64,000 nt of DNA from JBNKHH01 sp050290245 (GTDB lineage Bacteria > Pseudomonadota > Alphaproteobacteria > Rhodobacterales > Rhodobacteraceae). The notes beneath the pieces are model-generated. The model was not told where the DNA came from. It searched no databases and saw only the letters and a list, made by a program, of their open reading frames with translations. Below, one piece after another: positions 42,615 to 50,514 of this stretch. The stretch's first letter is position 1. The number at the start of each line of letters is the position of its first letter. Location of the stretch: the NCBI GenBank assembly GCA_050290245.1, contig JBNKHH010000068.1:1-64000 (forward strand), in the 5' to 3' direction. Position numbers and translations under genes: made by a program.

Positions 42615-43418
42615 ATGGATGCCCGCCTTCAAATCAGAGTACAGAGATACGGATGGGACGCGGCAGCGCCCCATTATGAGGCGGGTTGGCAGAAAAGCCT
42701 GCTGCCAGCCCAGCAGACCTTGATCTCAATGGCAGGACTGGAACCCGGCCAGGACATCATCGAAACCGCGTGTGGATCTGGTCTTGTGACCAGAATGCTC
42801 AGTGAGGCGGTCGGTCAAACGGGATCAGTCCTAGCTACCGATCTCGCGCAAAAAATGGTCGAAGCGACAGACGCCATCGGCTTGGAGAATGTGAAGACCG
42901 CAAGAATGGGAGCAGAAGCTCTGGATGTCGATGACGCGAGTTTTGATCGGGCTGTCTGTGCGTTGGGTCTGATGTACAGCCCCGATCCTCTTGGCGCCGT
43001 TAAAGAGATGCTTCGCGTACTGCGACCCGGCGGACGGGCCATAGCCACGGTATGGGGCGAACGTCGGAACTGTGGCTGGGCAGAAGTCTTTCCCATCGTA
43101 GACAAAAATGTCCAGTCTGAGGTTTGCCCCATGTTCTTCGCGACCGGTGCACCCGGAGGATTGCGTCGCGACTTCGAAAATGCTGGCTTCCGAGACATCG
43201 AAGAAGTCAGACAATCTGAAACGCTGGAGTACTCAAACGCCCGTGACCTACTTGACGCAGTCTTGCTCGGCGGGCCGGTTGCGCTGGCGATAAAGAGGTT
43301 CGACGAGCGAACGATGCAGGAAGTGAGTGAAGAGTTCCTGGAGTCTGTTTCCGACTGCCTGGTAGATGGAGCTTATCGGATTCCCGGCGAGTTCGTTACT
43401 GTCTCAGGCATCTACTGA
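42615..43418 (+). CDS. SAM-dependent methyltransferase (class I, UbiE-like)
   Basis: 267 aa. IIETACGSGLVTRMLSEAVGQTGSVLATDLAQKMVEAT holds motif I (here ETACGSGLVT) and the acidic residue that binds the SAM ribose; GAEALDVDDASFDRAVCALGLMYSPDPLGAVKEMLRVLRPGGRAIATVW is motifs II-III of the Methyltransf_11 family. The acceptor is unknown. It starts 3 bp after the OsmC-like stop. No obvious terminator follows; a 30-bp repeat copy lies 83 bp downstream. Confidence 0.88.
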   Translation: MDARLQIRVQRYGWDAAAPHYEAGWQKSLLPAQQTLISMAGLEPGQDIIETACGSGLVTRMLSEAVGQTGSVLATDLAQKMVEATDAIGLENVKTARMGAEALDVDDASFDRAVCALGLMYSPDPLGAVKEMLRVLRPGGRAIATVWGERRNCGWAEVFPIVDKNVQSEVCPMFFATGAPGGLRRDFENAGFRDIEEVRQSETLEYSNARDLLDAVLLGGPVALAIKRFDERTMQEVSEEFLESVSDCLVDGAYRIPGEFVTVSGIY

Positions 43419-43500
43419 CACCGGCGAAACGACGCCAGCGACCCTAATCTCAGTGGCCGCTTCGGGCTAGTTACTGCCGTCCGCCGAATGTGCAGCTGCG

Positions 43501-43530
43501 CAGACACGGCCCAACATCCGCACTGCGGAC
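43501..43530 (+). repeat. 30-bp direct repeat, right copy
   Basis: Second copy of the repeat at 41985-42014 (27 of 30 identical, same orientation), again with the ATCCGCA-C-TGCGGAC centre (43516-43530). It is followed by further symmetric GC-rich bases (GAAGCGCCACTTCG). The gap 43419-43630 holds no gene. Confidence 0.55.
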
Positions 43531-43630
43531 GAAGCGCCACTTCGCTGCGGCTGCACCGATGGCGGCTTACGCGGTCTTGCCAATAACGGTTGCTTTCGCT
43601 CGAAAATCAGAGATTAGCCACAAGAAGAAT

Positions 43631-44839
43631 TCAGCTGGAAACCACTGATCGCCGGCGCAAGAGGATGTGGATTGCACCCACAATCGAGAGGTTGATGAGA
43701 CCGAAGATTGTTGCGTTTGCGAACGCCCAGAAGTAGGTGCCCGTAATGTCGAAGGTCAACCCACCTTGCCAGCCTCCGGCTGCATGCCCAAGCCAGGCAA
43801 AGGCCAGAACGATCCCGGTTGCCGAAGCGCGTCTTGATTGAGGTGTTAGCGCCCGCACCGAGACCAGCACACCGGTCATCACGCCTCCGTAACCGAACCC
43901 GTAAAGAACAGCGAACACCCAAAACGCCTGGAGCGAACCTAGCAGCAAGAAACCTAGCATCAGGGTGGTTTGCCATGCCGTCGCCGCCATCCAAGCCCGA
44001 AGAGGGCCAATCGTATCGGCAAGACGCCCGGCGACAATCCGACCTGCAATGGCGGCGACAAGCATGAGGAGCAACGGCCCGCCCGCTTCGGCGCCGACAC
44101 CGCACACGATCTGGATGAGCGGCACCAGGTGGATCAGAGGTACCGCCATTCCCGCGCAGCACCCCAAAACCGCGATGGACAAGGCCGGAAGAACCAGCTG
44201 CGGAGACAATGCCGGGCCATCATCGGCCTGGGTGGTCGCTGTCCCACTTTGTTTTGGTGGATCGATCATCACAAACGAAAGTGGGATCAATGTCGCGGCG
44301 CAGATGATCCCCAAATACGTCAGTGCCCCTTGCCACCCCACCGTTTCGATCAGATGCCCCGAACCATAGGGCACTATACCTTGACCTACAGCCTGTCCTG
44401 CCGAGGCAATACCGATGGCCAGACCAGCGCCGGTGCGAAACCAGCCGCCGACCAGGGCGATCACAGGTGCAAAGAACGCGCCGCCGCCGAGCGCGCCGGC
44501 GACGAAGAACAAGGTGTAAAACTGCCACAACTCTTTGGCGTAGGCGGACAGCAAAAGCGCTAGGCACATTGCCACGGCACCAACCAAGCATACCGTGCGC
44601 GTTGCCAGGGTGTCGGCCAGGTAACCCATCAGAACACCGCCAATCGCAATGCCGATCAACCCGAAGGAATTGATCGCCGCTGTCTCGGCCCTGTGCCATC
44701 CAAACGCCTCTTCAAGCGGCACGAGAAACGCCGACATGCCGTTTACGAGCGTCCCCATGGCGATGGCCAATATCAGTGCCGCTGAAATTGCGACGACCCA
44801 TCTGAATCCGGATTCGGGCTGTGCTGCGGGTTCCTGCAT
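43631..44839 (-). CDS. Major facilitator superfamily transporter (OFA/MCT-like)
   Basis: 402 aa with about twelve helices. The loop between helices 2 and 3 reads GVLMGYLADTLATRTV, and the matching one in the second half reads GRIVAGRLADTIGPLRAW. GWHRAETAAINSFGLIG near the N-terminus is the wording of the oxalate/formate and monocarboxylate porter group. The substrate is unknown. It is divergent from the TetR gene 105 bp away, which makes it the likely TetR-controlled exporter or importer. A hydrophilic loop with QADDGPALSP separates the two halves. Confidence 0.88.
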   Translation of the reverse strand: MQEPAAQPESGFRWVVAISAALILAIAMGTLVNGMSAFLVPLEEAFGWHRAETAAINSFGLIGIAIGGVLMGYLADTLATRTVCLVGAVAMCLALLLSAYAKELWQFYTLFFVAGALGGGAFFAPVIALVGGWFRTGAGLAIGIASAGQAVGQGIVPYGSGHLIETVGWQGALTYLGIICAATLIPLSFVMIDPPKQSGTATTQADDGPALSPQLVLPALSIAVLGCCAGMAVPLIHLVPLIQIVCGVGAEAGGPLLLMLVAAIAGRIVAGRLADTIGPLRAWMAATAWQTTLMLGFLLLGSLQAFWVFAVLYGFGYGGVMTGVLVSVRALTPQSRRASATGIVLAFAWLGHAAGGWQGGLTFDITGTYFWAFANATIFGLINLSIVGAIHILLRRRSVVSS

Positions 44840-44912
44840 CTGGAAGACCTTTCTGCGACGCGTGGTTTGCGGCGTTGCCTCAGATGGTATTCGGCGGCAA
44901 AATCGGTGTCAC

Positions 44913-44924
44913 CTTACTAGTGAG
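44913..44924. promoter_or_regulatory. Candidate TetR operator
   Basis: CTTACTAGTGAG, a dyad matching its own complement at 10 of 12 positions around ACTAGT, 21 bp before the TetR start in the divergent region shared with the MFS gene. Typical place for an autoregulatory TetR operator. Confidence 0.4.
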
Positions 44925-44944
44925 TATACATGCGGAGCGCGGCA

Positions 44945-45517
44945 ATGGCAGACAAAGACACCAAGGCGAAAATACTGAGTTCGGCATACAGTCTCTTCCG
45001 GCAGGAAGGGTTCACCCGCGTCAGCGTGGATACTATCGCAGAGCGAGCAGGGGTGACGAAACGCACGGTTTATTATCATTTCCGAAGCAAGGACGATATC
45101 GTGGCCGAGGTCATTGTGAACCAGCATGATTACTTGCTGCGTCAGTTTCAGGAGTGGGCGGGATCGTCGCAACAGTCACCTCTCCAAATCGTCAAGAACC
45201 TGTTTGCGCGTCTTCACGAGTGGGCTGACGATGAGTCGTATCTCGGGTCCGGCTTTACACGCATTGCGACCGAGTTTGCCGATCGGCCAGGCCATCCCGC
45301 CCGCAGGGCCGCTAGTTTACACAAGGCCTTGGTGGAGCAGTGGCTGGCAGGGCGGCTCGCCGAGGCCGGGCATGCCTATCCGGAAAACCGAGCGCGTTCG
45401 ATCATGATACTGATCGAAGGCAGCATGATCTTGGCTTTGATCCACGGTGACCCGGTCTATATCAAGGACGCCGGTGAAGCCGCCCGTGACCTGATGAGAC
45501 TCCCTGAGCAGCAATAG
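44945..45517 (+). CDS. TetR-family transcriptional regulator
   Basis: 190 aa. KAKILSSAYSLFRQEGFTRVSVDTIAERAGVTKRTVYYHFRSKDDIVAEVI is the TetR helix-turn-helix. The ligand-binding part contains LIEGSMILALIHGDPVYIKDAGEAARDLM, a common C-terminal ending in the group. ATG 44945 is used; 44930 (ATG) would add five residues. It is divergent from the MFS transporter and presumably represses it; the effector is unknown. Confidence 0.9.
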   Translation: MADKDTKAKILSSAYSLFRQEGFTRVSVDTIAERAGVTKRTVYYHFRSKDDIVAEVIVNQHDYLLRQFQEWAGSSQQSPLQIVKNLFARLHEWADDESYLGSGFTRIATEFADRPGHPARRAASLHKALVEQWLAGRLAEAGHAYPENRARSIMILIEGSMILALIHGDPVYIKDAGEAARDLMRLPEQQ

Positions 45518-45847
45518 GCGCCCCGCATCATTGTTTGCCTTGCCGCCGACGAGCGGCCTTCAAGACCGGTTGTTTCGGTCAAAGATCGAAGGGGCCGACA
45601 CTCGTCCAGCGCGCGGCATCGGTCGGCACGAACCCGGAGCCGACCTTCGCTGCGGTCGGTACGATTGACCGCAATGTGGACAAATCTGCCACCCAAGTTT
45701 CAATCATTTTTAAGACCTTAGAGGACATTCGCTTTCAAAGTGCTCCAGCAATCAAGCGCTTTTCCTGGCGATCGGAAAAATGTTTCGCCAAGTGACTTGA
45801 TGTATTAATCTGCTGAAGTTCATTTTCTTATTACCGCGGAGAAGAGG
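45518..45847. other. 330-bp gap before the first LytTR gene
   Basis: No gene supported. 45640-45659 carries an inverted repeat CCGACC-N8-GGTCGG followed by GATTGACCGCAATGTGGAC, in the style of the intergenic repeats elsewhere in this window. From 45690 on the DNA is A/T-rich and probably holds the promoter of the LytTR gene. The paired TTCGTGCA sites found before the next two genes are absent here. Confidence 0.45.
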
Positions 45848-46690
45848 GTGGGGTCCTTTTTTAACTTGCGGAAGAATCTTTGGCTTCACAGTTGCGTCGT
45901 TTGCTCGGCCGCTGTCATGATTCTTACAGCCTCACGAATTGTTGGTGCTGCAAACAGTGGCGTCGATGTGGCTGGGGTCTTTGTTCACTCGGTGATCTTG
46001 GTTGCCGTTTCGTACCCCTTCCAAACGCTCTTCGCGTCGACGGCGATGTCGTCCTTTGGCAATCGCATTCCCTTCTACGCATGCGCGATCGCTGGATGCG
46101 TTTTGGCAGCCTTCCCTGCCACCGCACTCAGCCCGTCTATTAGCTGGCTGGCGGGTGTCATGCCGACCGGTTCGGCTCCGATTGAAACACGAAGCGAGTT
46201 CTTCGCAAACGTAACATCACGTCTGCACTTAATCTTCTTCGGATTCGCGACGCTCGGACCATTGCTTTGGATGCTGTTCAACTATCGTTGGTGGGCGGCA
46301 CATCTGGAGAACAAACAATCGTCACCATCGATGACCGATGACCCGGAAGTCCGCGAAATCGACGAGACACGGACGTTGCTGCAAAAGCTGCCGCCGGAGA
46401 AAAGGGGAAAGCTCCTCGCGATGTCGGCAGAGCAACATTATGTCCGCTTGCATACCGAAGTCGGAGAAGACCTTATCCTCATGCCGTTCAGTGAGGCCAT
46501 CACGAAGATACCAGGTGATCATGGCATGCGCATCCACCGGTCGCATTGGATCAGCTACGATGCTGTACAGGCGTTGAAATCCGCAGGGAACAACCTTTCG
46601 GTTCGGCTGGTGAATGACCTGGAACTGCCTGTGTCCAGAAGCTTCAGCGGTTCGGTGAGAGAAGAACTGGCTGATTTCCTAATCACCTGA
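45848..46690 (+). CDS. Membrane-anchored LytTR-domain regulator (first of a tandem pair)
   Basis: 280 aa with a GTG start at 45848 and GGAG six bases before. Four hydrophobic segments lie at about residues 12-32, 38-60, 73-103 and 126-146; a short linker leads to a LytTR DNA-binding domain at about 178-278. The domain has LLAMSAEQHYVRLHTEVGEDLILMPFSEAITKIPGDHGMRIHRSHWISYDAVQ and LVNDLELPVSRSFSGSVREEL. IHRSHW and the P-VSRS ending are the conserved LytTR marks. No receiver domain. Such proteins sense a membrane or periplasmic signal and bind DNA directly. It is the first gene of a set leading to the sulfatase operon. Confidence 0.87.
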   Translation: MGSFFNLRKNLWLHSCVVCSAAVMILTASRIVGAANSGVDVAGVFVHSVILVAVSYPFQTLFASTAMSSFGNRIPFYACAIAGCVLAAFPATALSPSISWLAGVMPTGSAPIETRSEFFANVTSRLHLIFFGFATLGPLLWMLFNYRWWAAHLENKQSSPSMTDDPEVREIDETRTLLQKLPPEKRGKLLAMSAEQHYVRLHTEVGEDLILMPFSEAITKIPGDHGMRIHRSHWISYDAVQALKSAGNNLSVRLVNDLELPVSRSFSGSVREELADFLIT

Positions 46691-46704
46691 CGGCCCAATG
46701 AATG

Positions 46705-46737
46705 GCGTCTCGTGCATGTTAACCCACCATTCGTGCA
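46705..46737 (+). promoter_or_regulatory. Candidate LytTR operator before the second LytTR gene
   Basis: Two direct copies of TCGTGCA at 46710-46716 and 46731-46737, 21 bp apart (two helical turns). The nine bases ending each (CGTCTCGTG, CCATTCGTG) resemble the CCGTTCGTC-type site of AlgR and the general LytTR pattern of two 9-bp direct repeats with about 12 bp between. AGTGT at +10 and CGCAG at +35 from the second copy are at the same offsets as before the sulfatase gene. Confidence 0.6.
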
Positions 46738-46805
46738 GCCAGTGTAGAATTGGAAGACTGTCCTTCGCAGGCTGTCCTTAGTTCGGCAGCGGAGCGCTTG
46801 GCGTT

Positions 46806-47648
46806 TTGGCATTTCTACAGGATCATAGCTTTTGGAGACACCATGTAGGGGTTTTCCTGGCGGCGCTTATCATCGTAAGCCTGCCAAGGATGATCGGTGA
46901 ATTTGGTGACATCGCCGCTTTCAGGGTCGTTTTCCTTCAATCCTTTGTCATGGTCTTGATCGCGGTGCCATTGCAGACCTCGTTCGCTGTTCTGGCAGCA
47001 ACATATTGCAGTCTTTGCTCGGCCCGCACGGCTTCGGTGATCGGCTGTGTATTGGCGGCCATTCCATCGACGGCACTGTCAATGAATACGTTGTGGATTG
47101 CAGGCTGGGTGGTTGCGCCGGATGCGACGCGCGAGGCGCTATGGGACTGGCTGAAGGCCACCTACCCGGCTGCGGTCTTTCTTCACGCAACACTCGGGTC
47201 AGTGCTTTGGATGGTGCTGAGTTATCCTTGGTGGCAAACGCGTCTTCCTACGGATCGCGGGCCTGAGGAAACACCGACGGCCAGCACCGTTGTATCTGAT
47301 GCAATGGAAGTTGCATCGCCTGAGTTCCTGAAAAAGCTATCACCAAAAACAAAGGGGGCACTCTGGGCGCTGTCGGCCGAGCGGCACTATGTGTGTGTAA
47401 CCACGGATTCCGGCGACGAGTTGCTTCTTATGAGGTTCTCCGACGCCCTGGAGCAATGCCGCGCAATGGACGGAATCCGAATCCACCGGTCTCACTGGGT
47501 ACATCGCGCGGGCATCAAAAGACTCATACGCACGGACGGCAAACTGTGTGTCGAACTCATGAATGGCAAACAACTGCCGGCCTCACGAAGCCATCAGGCC
47601 GCCACGGCAAGATTTGCAGACGATCTGGGTTTCGACAACGGTTCGTGA
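46806..47648 (+). CDS. Membrane-anchored LytTR-domain regulator (second of a tandem pair)
   Basis: 280 aa, the same length and layout as its upstream neighbour: four membrane helices (FLAALIIVSLPRMIG, VFLQSFVMVLIAVPLQTSFAVL, SVIGCVLAAIPSTALSMNTLWIAGWVV, FLHATLGSVLWMVLSYPWW) and a C-terminal LytTR domain. The domain reads LWALSAERHYVCVTTDSGDELLLMRFSDALEQCRAMDGIRIHRSHWVHRAGIKRL and LMNGKQLPASRSH. Shared IGCVLAA, P-TALS and IHRSHW show a duplication that has diverged. The TTG start at 46806 is uncertain (GGAG lies 11 bases upstream). Its promoter has paired LytTR-like repeats. Confidence 0.82.
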   Translation: MAFLQDHSFWRHHVGVFLAALIIVSLPRMIGEFGDIAAFRVVFLQSFVMVLIAVPLQTSFAVLAATYCSLCSARTASVIGCVLAAIPSTALSMNTLWIAGWVVAPDATREALWDWLKATYPAAVFLHATLGSVLWMVLSYPWWQTRLPTDRGPEETPTASTVVSDAMEVASPEFLKKLSPKTKGALWALSAERHYVCVTTDSGDELLLMRFSDALEQCRAMDGIRIHRSHWVHRAGIKRLIRTDGKLCVELMNGKQLPASRSHQAATARFADDLGFDNGS

Positions 47649-47659
47649 CGCACAAACTG

Positions 47660-47690
47660 CCGTTCGTGCATCCGTCCGTTCGTTCGTGCA
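47660..47690 (+). promoter_or_regulatory. Candidate LytTR operator before the sulfatase operon
   Basis: Direct copies of TCGTGCA at 47664-47670 and 47684-47690, 20 bp apart, inside CCGTTCGTG (47660-47668) and TCGTTCGTG (47680-47688). These match the AlgR/LytTR site CCGTTCGTC closely. The element begins 12 bp after the second LytTR gene and ends 74 bp before the sulfatase start. AGTGT and CGCAG follow at the same distances as in the element at 46705. Confidence 0.65.
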
Positions 47691-47763
47691 GAGAGTGTCG
47701 TAAGGGCAAGATTTCCTGCGCAGACTTCTACCAAGTCATGTCAGACGAGGGGCTAGTCGTGCA

Positions 47764-49530
47764 ATGAATATCGGATTTCCCGCACCTATCAAACCACTCA
47801 CCAGAAAACTCTTGATTGCTTTCGGTGTGTGTTTGGTGGGGTTCACCAACGCATCGAATGCGCAAGACAAACGGCCAAATTTCGTCGTGATCGTTGCTGA
47901 CGACCTGGGGTTTTCGGACCTTGGTTCTTTCGGCGGAGAAATCAGGACGCCGAATATCGACAGACTGGCCAAGAACGGGATGCGCTTCACCGAGTTCTAC
48001 GTCGGCGCGACCTGCTCGCCCACGCGCTCGATGCTGCTTACCGGCATCGACAATCACCGTGTCGGTCTCGGCAACATGTACGAACGGACCGCCCCCAATC
48101 AGTTGGGCCTGGAAGGGTACGAGGGCGTTCTTTCCACCCGCGTCCCCACCATCGCCGAACGGCTGAAAGGGGCTGGGTACCGGACGTACATGGCCGGGAA
48201 ATGGCACCTCGGCCATTCGCCAAAGCATATTCCAGCCGCCCGCGGCTTTGACCGCAGCTTCTCGCTTCTGAACGGGGCCGGGAGCCATTTCGACCTGCGT
48301 GGATCCAACCAGGACAATCCGACCAGCGAGTTCGTCGAGGACAACGCCTACCTGAGGAAACTCCCTCGCGGGTATTACTCCTCGTTGACCTTCACCGAGA
48401 AGCTAACCTCCTACATCGAGGAAGGCCGCAAGTCGGGCCAGCCCTTCTTCGCCTACCTCGCATTCCAGGCGCCGCACGATCCGCTTCAGGTTCCCAAACG
48501 CTGGCTCTGGAAGTATAAAGGTAAGTACGACATGGGCTGGGACGACCTGCGCCGCCAGCGGCTTGCGCGGCAGAAACAGCTGGGCATCGTCTCGGACTCG
48601 GCCCGGCTGGCACCCCGGCTCTGGTACATTCCTTCCTACGACGACCTGCTTGGTGCCGCTCAGGTGCAGCAGTCGCGCCGGATGGAGGTCTACGCCTCCA
48701 TGGTCGAGTTCCTCGACTTCCAGGTCGGCGAACTGATCAAGTACCTCGAAAAGTCCGGGCAACTGGACAATACCTACGTCCTCTTCTTCTCGGACAACGG
48801 ACCCGAGGGCAACGACCCGATCCAGCAGGCCAAGCAACGCCCGGCGCTCGCCGCTTCTGCCTGGTATCCGAACAACTATGACACGCAATTCGCCGCATGG
48901 GGCCGCAGCTACAGCTACATGGCCTATGGCGCGCCTTGGGCGCAGGTCTCGGCAACGCCGTTCAGCGGGTACAAGGGGTCGGCCTTCGAGGGTGGAGTCC
49001 GCTCGCCGCTGATCGTTTGGCATAAGGACATGAAGGGTGGCCGGATCAACCGGGGCGCACTGATGCACGTAAAGGATATCCCCGCCACGCTCGCGCAGCT
49101 TGCCGGAGCCAATGCGCGCGGAATGCAGGGGCGCTCATGGGTGCCGCTTCTGACCGGTCAGTCAAAAAATCCGCGCGGGGACGGAGGCATCGTCGCGGGG
49201 CAGTATTTCGGTGCGCAATTCGCGCGCTCCGGACCCTACAAGGCGGTCTGGATGCCCAAGCCCTTCGGCAAGGACCAGTGGCAGCTCTTCGACGTCTCGA
49301 AGGATCCGGGCGAAACGCGCGACCTGTCCGGCGTCTATCCGCAACGGCGTGCTGCTCTGATCGCCGCCTATCAACGCTACGCACGGGACAACAACATCAT
49401 CCGCCCGAACAGGACCTTCTACGACGGACTTGAGCAGAACCTGCCACCCCGTCCGCCGACCGATGACGAGGGATATCCACGCGGAGGGGAACCGAATTAC
49501 GCGATCAAAGATGACACCAGCAAAGAGTGA
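47764..49530 (+). CDS. Exported Cys-type arylsulfatase (S1 family)
   Basis: 588 aa with signal peptide (about residues 1-33, ending SNA). RPNFVVIVADDLGFSDLGSFGGEIRTPNIDRLA is the metal-binding N-terminus, and CSPTRSMLLTG starting at Cys84 is the sulfatase signature C-x-P-x-R whose Cys must become formylglycine. GKWHLGHSPKHIPAARGFD and FSDNGPEGNDP are further metal and sulfate ligands. It hydrolyses sulfate esters in the periplasm or outside; the substrate is unknown. The maturase it needs is encoded three genes downstream. First gene of a four-gene operon. Confidence 0.95.
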   Translation: MNIGFPAPIKPLTRKLLIAFGVCLVGFTNASNAQDKRPNFVVIVADDLGFSDLGSFGGEIRTPNIDRLAKNGMRFTEFYVGATCSPTRSMLLTGIDNHRVGLGNMYERTAPNQLGLEGYEGVLSTRVPTIAERLKGAGYRTYMAGKWHLGHSPKHIPAARGFDRSFSLLNGAGSHFDLRGSNQDNPTSEFVEDNAYLRKLPRGYYSSLTFTEKLTSYIEEGRKSGQPFFAYLAFQAPHDPLQVPKRWLWKYKGKYDMGWDDLRRQRLARQKQLGIVSDSARLAPRLWYIPSYDDLLGAAQVQQSRRMEVYASMVEFLDFQVGELIKYLEKSGQLDNTYVLFFSDNGPEGNDPIQQAKQRPALAASAWYPNNYDTQFAAWGRSYSYMAYGAPWAQVSATPFSGYKGSAFEGGVRSPLIVWHKDMKGGRINRGALMHVKDIPATLAQLAGANARGMQGRSWVPLLTGQSKNPRGDGGIVAGQYFGAQFARSGPYKAVWMPKPFGKDQWQLFDVSKDPGETRDLSGVYPQRRAALIAAYQRYARDNNIIRPNRTFYDGLEQNLPPRPPTDDEGYPRGGEPNYAIKDDTSKE

Positions 49531-49542
49531 AGGGGGACACCT

Positions 49543-50511
49543 ATGAGAAAAGCTCTTGCCATTGCCGCGATCTGCCTGACCGGCGCGACGCCAGCCCTTG
49601 CCGAGTTCGACGGTCCGCGCGTGTACTGGCCGATCCCGAAGAACACCAACATCATCAGCTTCTCGCGCTTTGAAGGCAGGGCAAACCTGAAGTTCCCTGT
49701 ATTTGAGAATTATAGGGGTACACTGGATGTCGCACCCGACTTCTGGGTCGGTACTTATGTCCGTAGCCAGCCTTTGTTCGGCCGTACGATCCTGTGGCAG
49801 GCCAGTCTGCCGTTTGGCAGCCTCGATACAGACAGTTCCCTGCCGCTCGGAGCGACGAACACCTTCGCGGACGGTATCGGCGATCTGACGTTTGGTGCGG
49901 CGGTGAACGTCGCCGGGGTGCCGGAACTCGCAGTTCGAGACTACCTCCGGTGGGAAGAAACGTTGTCGGTCAATGTCGGCCTGCATTTCAGCGCCCCGAC
50001 AGGTACCTATGACGCGAATGAAGCACTTAACATGGGATCGAACCGCTGGAGCGCACGCCTTTCCGCCCCGATCATGTGGAACATTGGCGACTGGGTTCCA
50101 GGACGACGAACGACGCTTGAAGTCATGCCTGCCGTTCGTTGGTTCGGAGACAACGACAGCAGTTTTGGCGACACGGTTGAACAGGACCCACTTTACTCGG
50201 TCGAAGCGCACCTGACGCGGGACATCACCAAAAACGCATTCGCATCGTTGGATTGGACCTACCTCAGCGGCGGGGCCCAGACATTCGTTAGCAACTCAAC
50301 CGGCCTGACAACCGGAACCAGCGATGAAGTTGACGCGCATTTCCTTGGTTTCACATTTGGCTATCAGGTCAACGACAATGCCAGCTTCCAGTTGAGCCAC
50401 ATGCAAGCCATCAGTGGCGACATTGGTGGTTTCGATGCGGATGCGGCGGTCACGAAGCTTCAGTTCGTTTGGTCCTGGCACGATGTGCTGGAACGCCGCA
50501 GCGATTTCTAA
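49543..50511 (+). CDS. Outer-membrane beta-barrel transporter-like protein
   Basis: 322 aa with signal MRKALAIAAICLTGATPALA. The rest is alternating beta strands ending in aromatic residues, with FSAPTGTYD, LRWEETLSVNVGLHF, TLEVMPAVRWFGDN and a final FVWSWHDVLERRSDF. The pattern follows the Phenol_MetA_deg family of outer-membrane proteins. The C-terminal Phe suits BAM-assembled barrels. It starts 12 bp after the sulfatase stop, after AAGGGGGACACCT, and is probably the channel through which sulfated substrate enters. Confidence 0.75.
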   Translation: MRKALAIAAICLTGATPALAEFDGPRVYWPIPKNTNIISFSRFEGRANLKFPVFENYRGTLDVAPDFWVGTYVRSQPLFGRTILWQASLPFGSLDTDSSLPLGATNTFADGIGDLTFGAAVNVAGVPELAVRDYLRWEETLSVNVGLHFSAPTGTYDANEALNMGSNRWSARLSAPIMWNIGDWVPGRRTTLEVMPAVRWFGDNDSSFGDTVEQDPLYSVEAHLTRDITKNAFASLDWTYLSGGAQTFVSNSTGLTTGTSDEVDAHFLGFTFGYQVNDNASFQLSHMQAISGDIGGFDADAAVTKLQFVWSWHDVLERRSDF

Positions 50512-50514
50512 GGC

